Shown here in pieces: positions 62,637 through 64,000 of a DNA stretch of 64,000 nt. Location: NCBI GenBank assembly GCA_003279775.1, contig QCGW01000002.1, positions 1 through 64,000 on the forward strand, written 5' to 3'. How positions within the stretch are numbered: position 1 is the first letter of the stretch; every line of letters begins with the position of its first letter. The DNA comes from Pelagibacteraceae bacterium AG-390-A23. GTDB taxonomy: Bacteria > Pseudomonadota > Alphaproteobacteria > Pelagibacterales > Pelagibacteraceae. The position numbers and the translations under genes are program-made. The notes under the pieces were generated by a model that saw nothing but the letters and a program-made list of their open reading frames with translations, was not told the origin of the DNA and did no database searches.

Positions 62637-63185
62637 ATGCCGAAATCAAAATCAGCTTATAGCATTCCTACAAAGAAACAAAAATCAGACACATATATAT
62701 TTGTTGTTTGGGTAGATAATGAGGCTGGAGTTCTTGCAAGAGTAGTTGGTTTATTTTCTGGTCGAGGTTATAACATCGAGTCCTTAGCTGTTGCAGAGGT
62801 TGATGCTGTTAAAAATATTTCAAGAATAACAATTGTTACTACCGGAACACCTCAAGTAATTGATCAAATAAGACTTCAGTTAACTAAATTAGTGCCTGTT
62901 CATAAAGTTGCTGAGTTTAAAAGAGAAGACAAAGACGTAATATTTAAGGAAATGGCTTTATTTAAAGTAGTAGGCAAAAGAAATAAAATTGAAAAATGCT
63001 TAAATGCTTGTAAAAAATTTAATCCCGTAATATTAGATGAAACAAAATCTTCAGCAGTAATTCAAATAACTGCTCTAAGAAGAGAAATTGATGTAATGAA
63101 TAAAAAATTAAAGCCTTTGGGACTTATAAGTACTTCGAGAACAGGGGCAGTAGCTATGACCAGAGGTGCTAAAATATTTAATTAA
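62637..63185 (+). CDS. ilvH: Acetolactate synthase small subunit
   Basis: VDNEAGVLARVVGLFSGRGYNIESLAV. Confidence 0.95.
   Translation: MPKSKSAYSIPTKKQKSDTYIFVVWVDNEAGVLARVVGLFSGRGYNIESLAVAEVDAVKNISRITIVTTGTPQVIDQIRLQLTKLVPVHKVAEFKREDKDVIFKEMALFKVVGKRNKIEKCLNACKKFNPVILDETKSSAVIQITALRREIDVMNKKLKPLGLISTSRTGAVAMTRGAKIFN

Positions 63186-64000
<815 letters not shown>

Overview
AT-rich, densely packed alphaproteobacterial chromosome segment. Gene content and order suggest SAR11/Pelagibacter; this is inferred from protein families, with no database search. From left to right: (1) 1-6375 is the edge of a surface-polysaccharide island (membrane proteins, GT2, gmd, fcl, epimerase) that runs straight into an isolated 5S rRNA gene. 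(2) About 6.4-50.8 kb is streamlined housekeeping DNA: pnt operon, efp, gap-pgk-fba-tkt, tol-pal, ftsH/folP/glmM, purA, rpoH, dxs/ispA, glyQS, ppdK. (3) About 50.84-54.24 kb is a small accessory island between ppdK and a circularly permuted two-piece tmRNA gene (minus strand) that the ORF track does not show. The island contains four same-orientation copies of a 15-37 bp sequence matching the 3' end of the tmRNA coding piece. These copies divide it into three cassettes carrying a PD-(D/E)XK-like nuclease, DUF805 and small membrane proteins, with no integrase. I consider this the best candidate for an undescribed system: a serial, integrase-less, tmRNA-anchored cassette array. (4) 54.5-64 kb is housekeeping again: thyX, mrp, hflKC, degP, miaA, ilvBHC. 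All functional calls come from reading the sequences and need homology searches to confirm.
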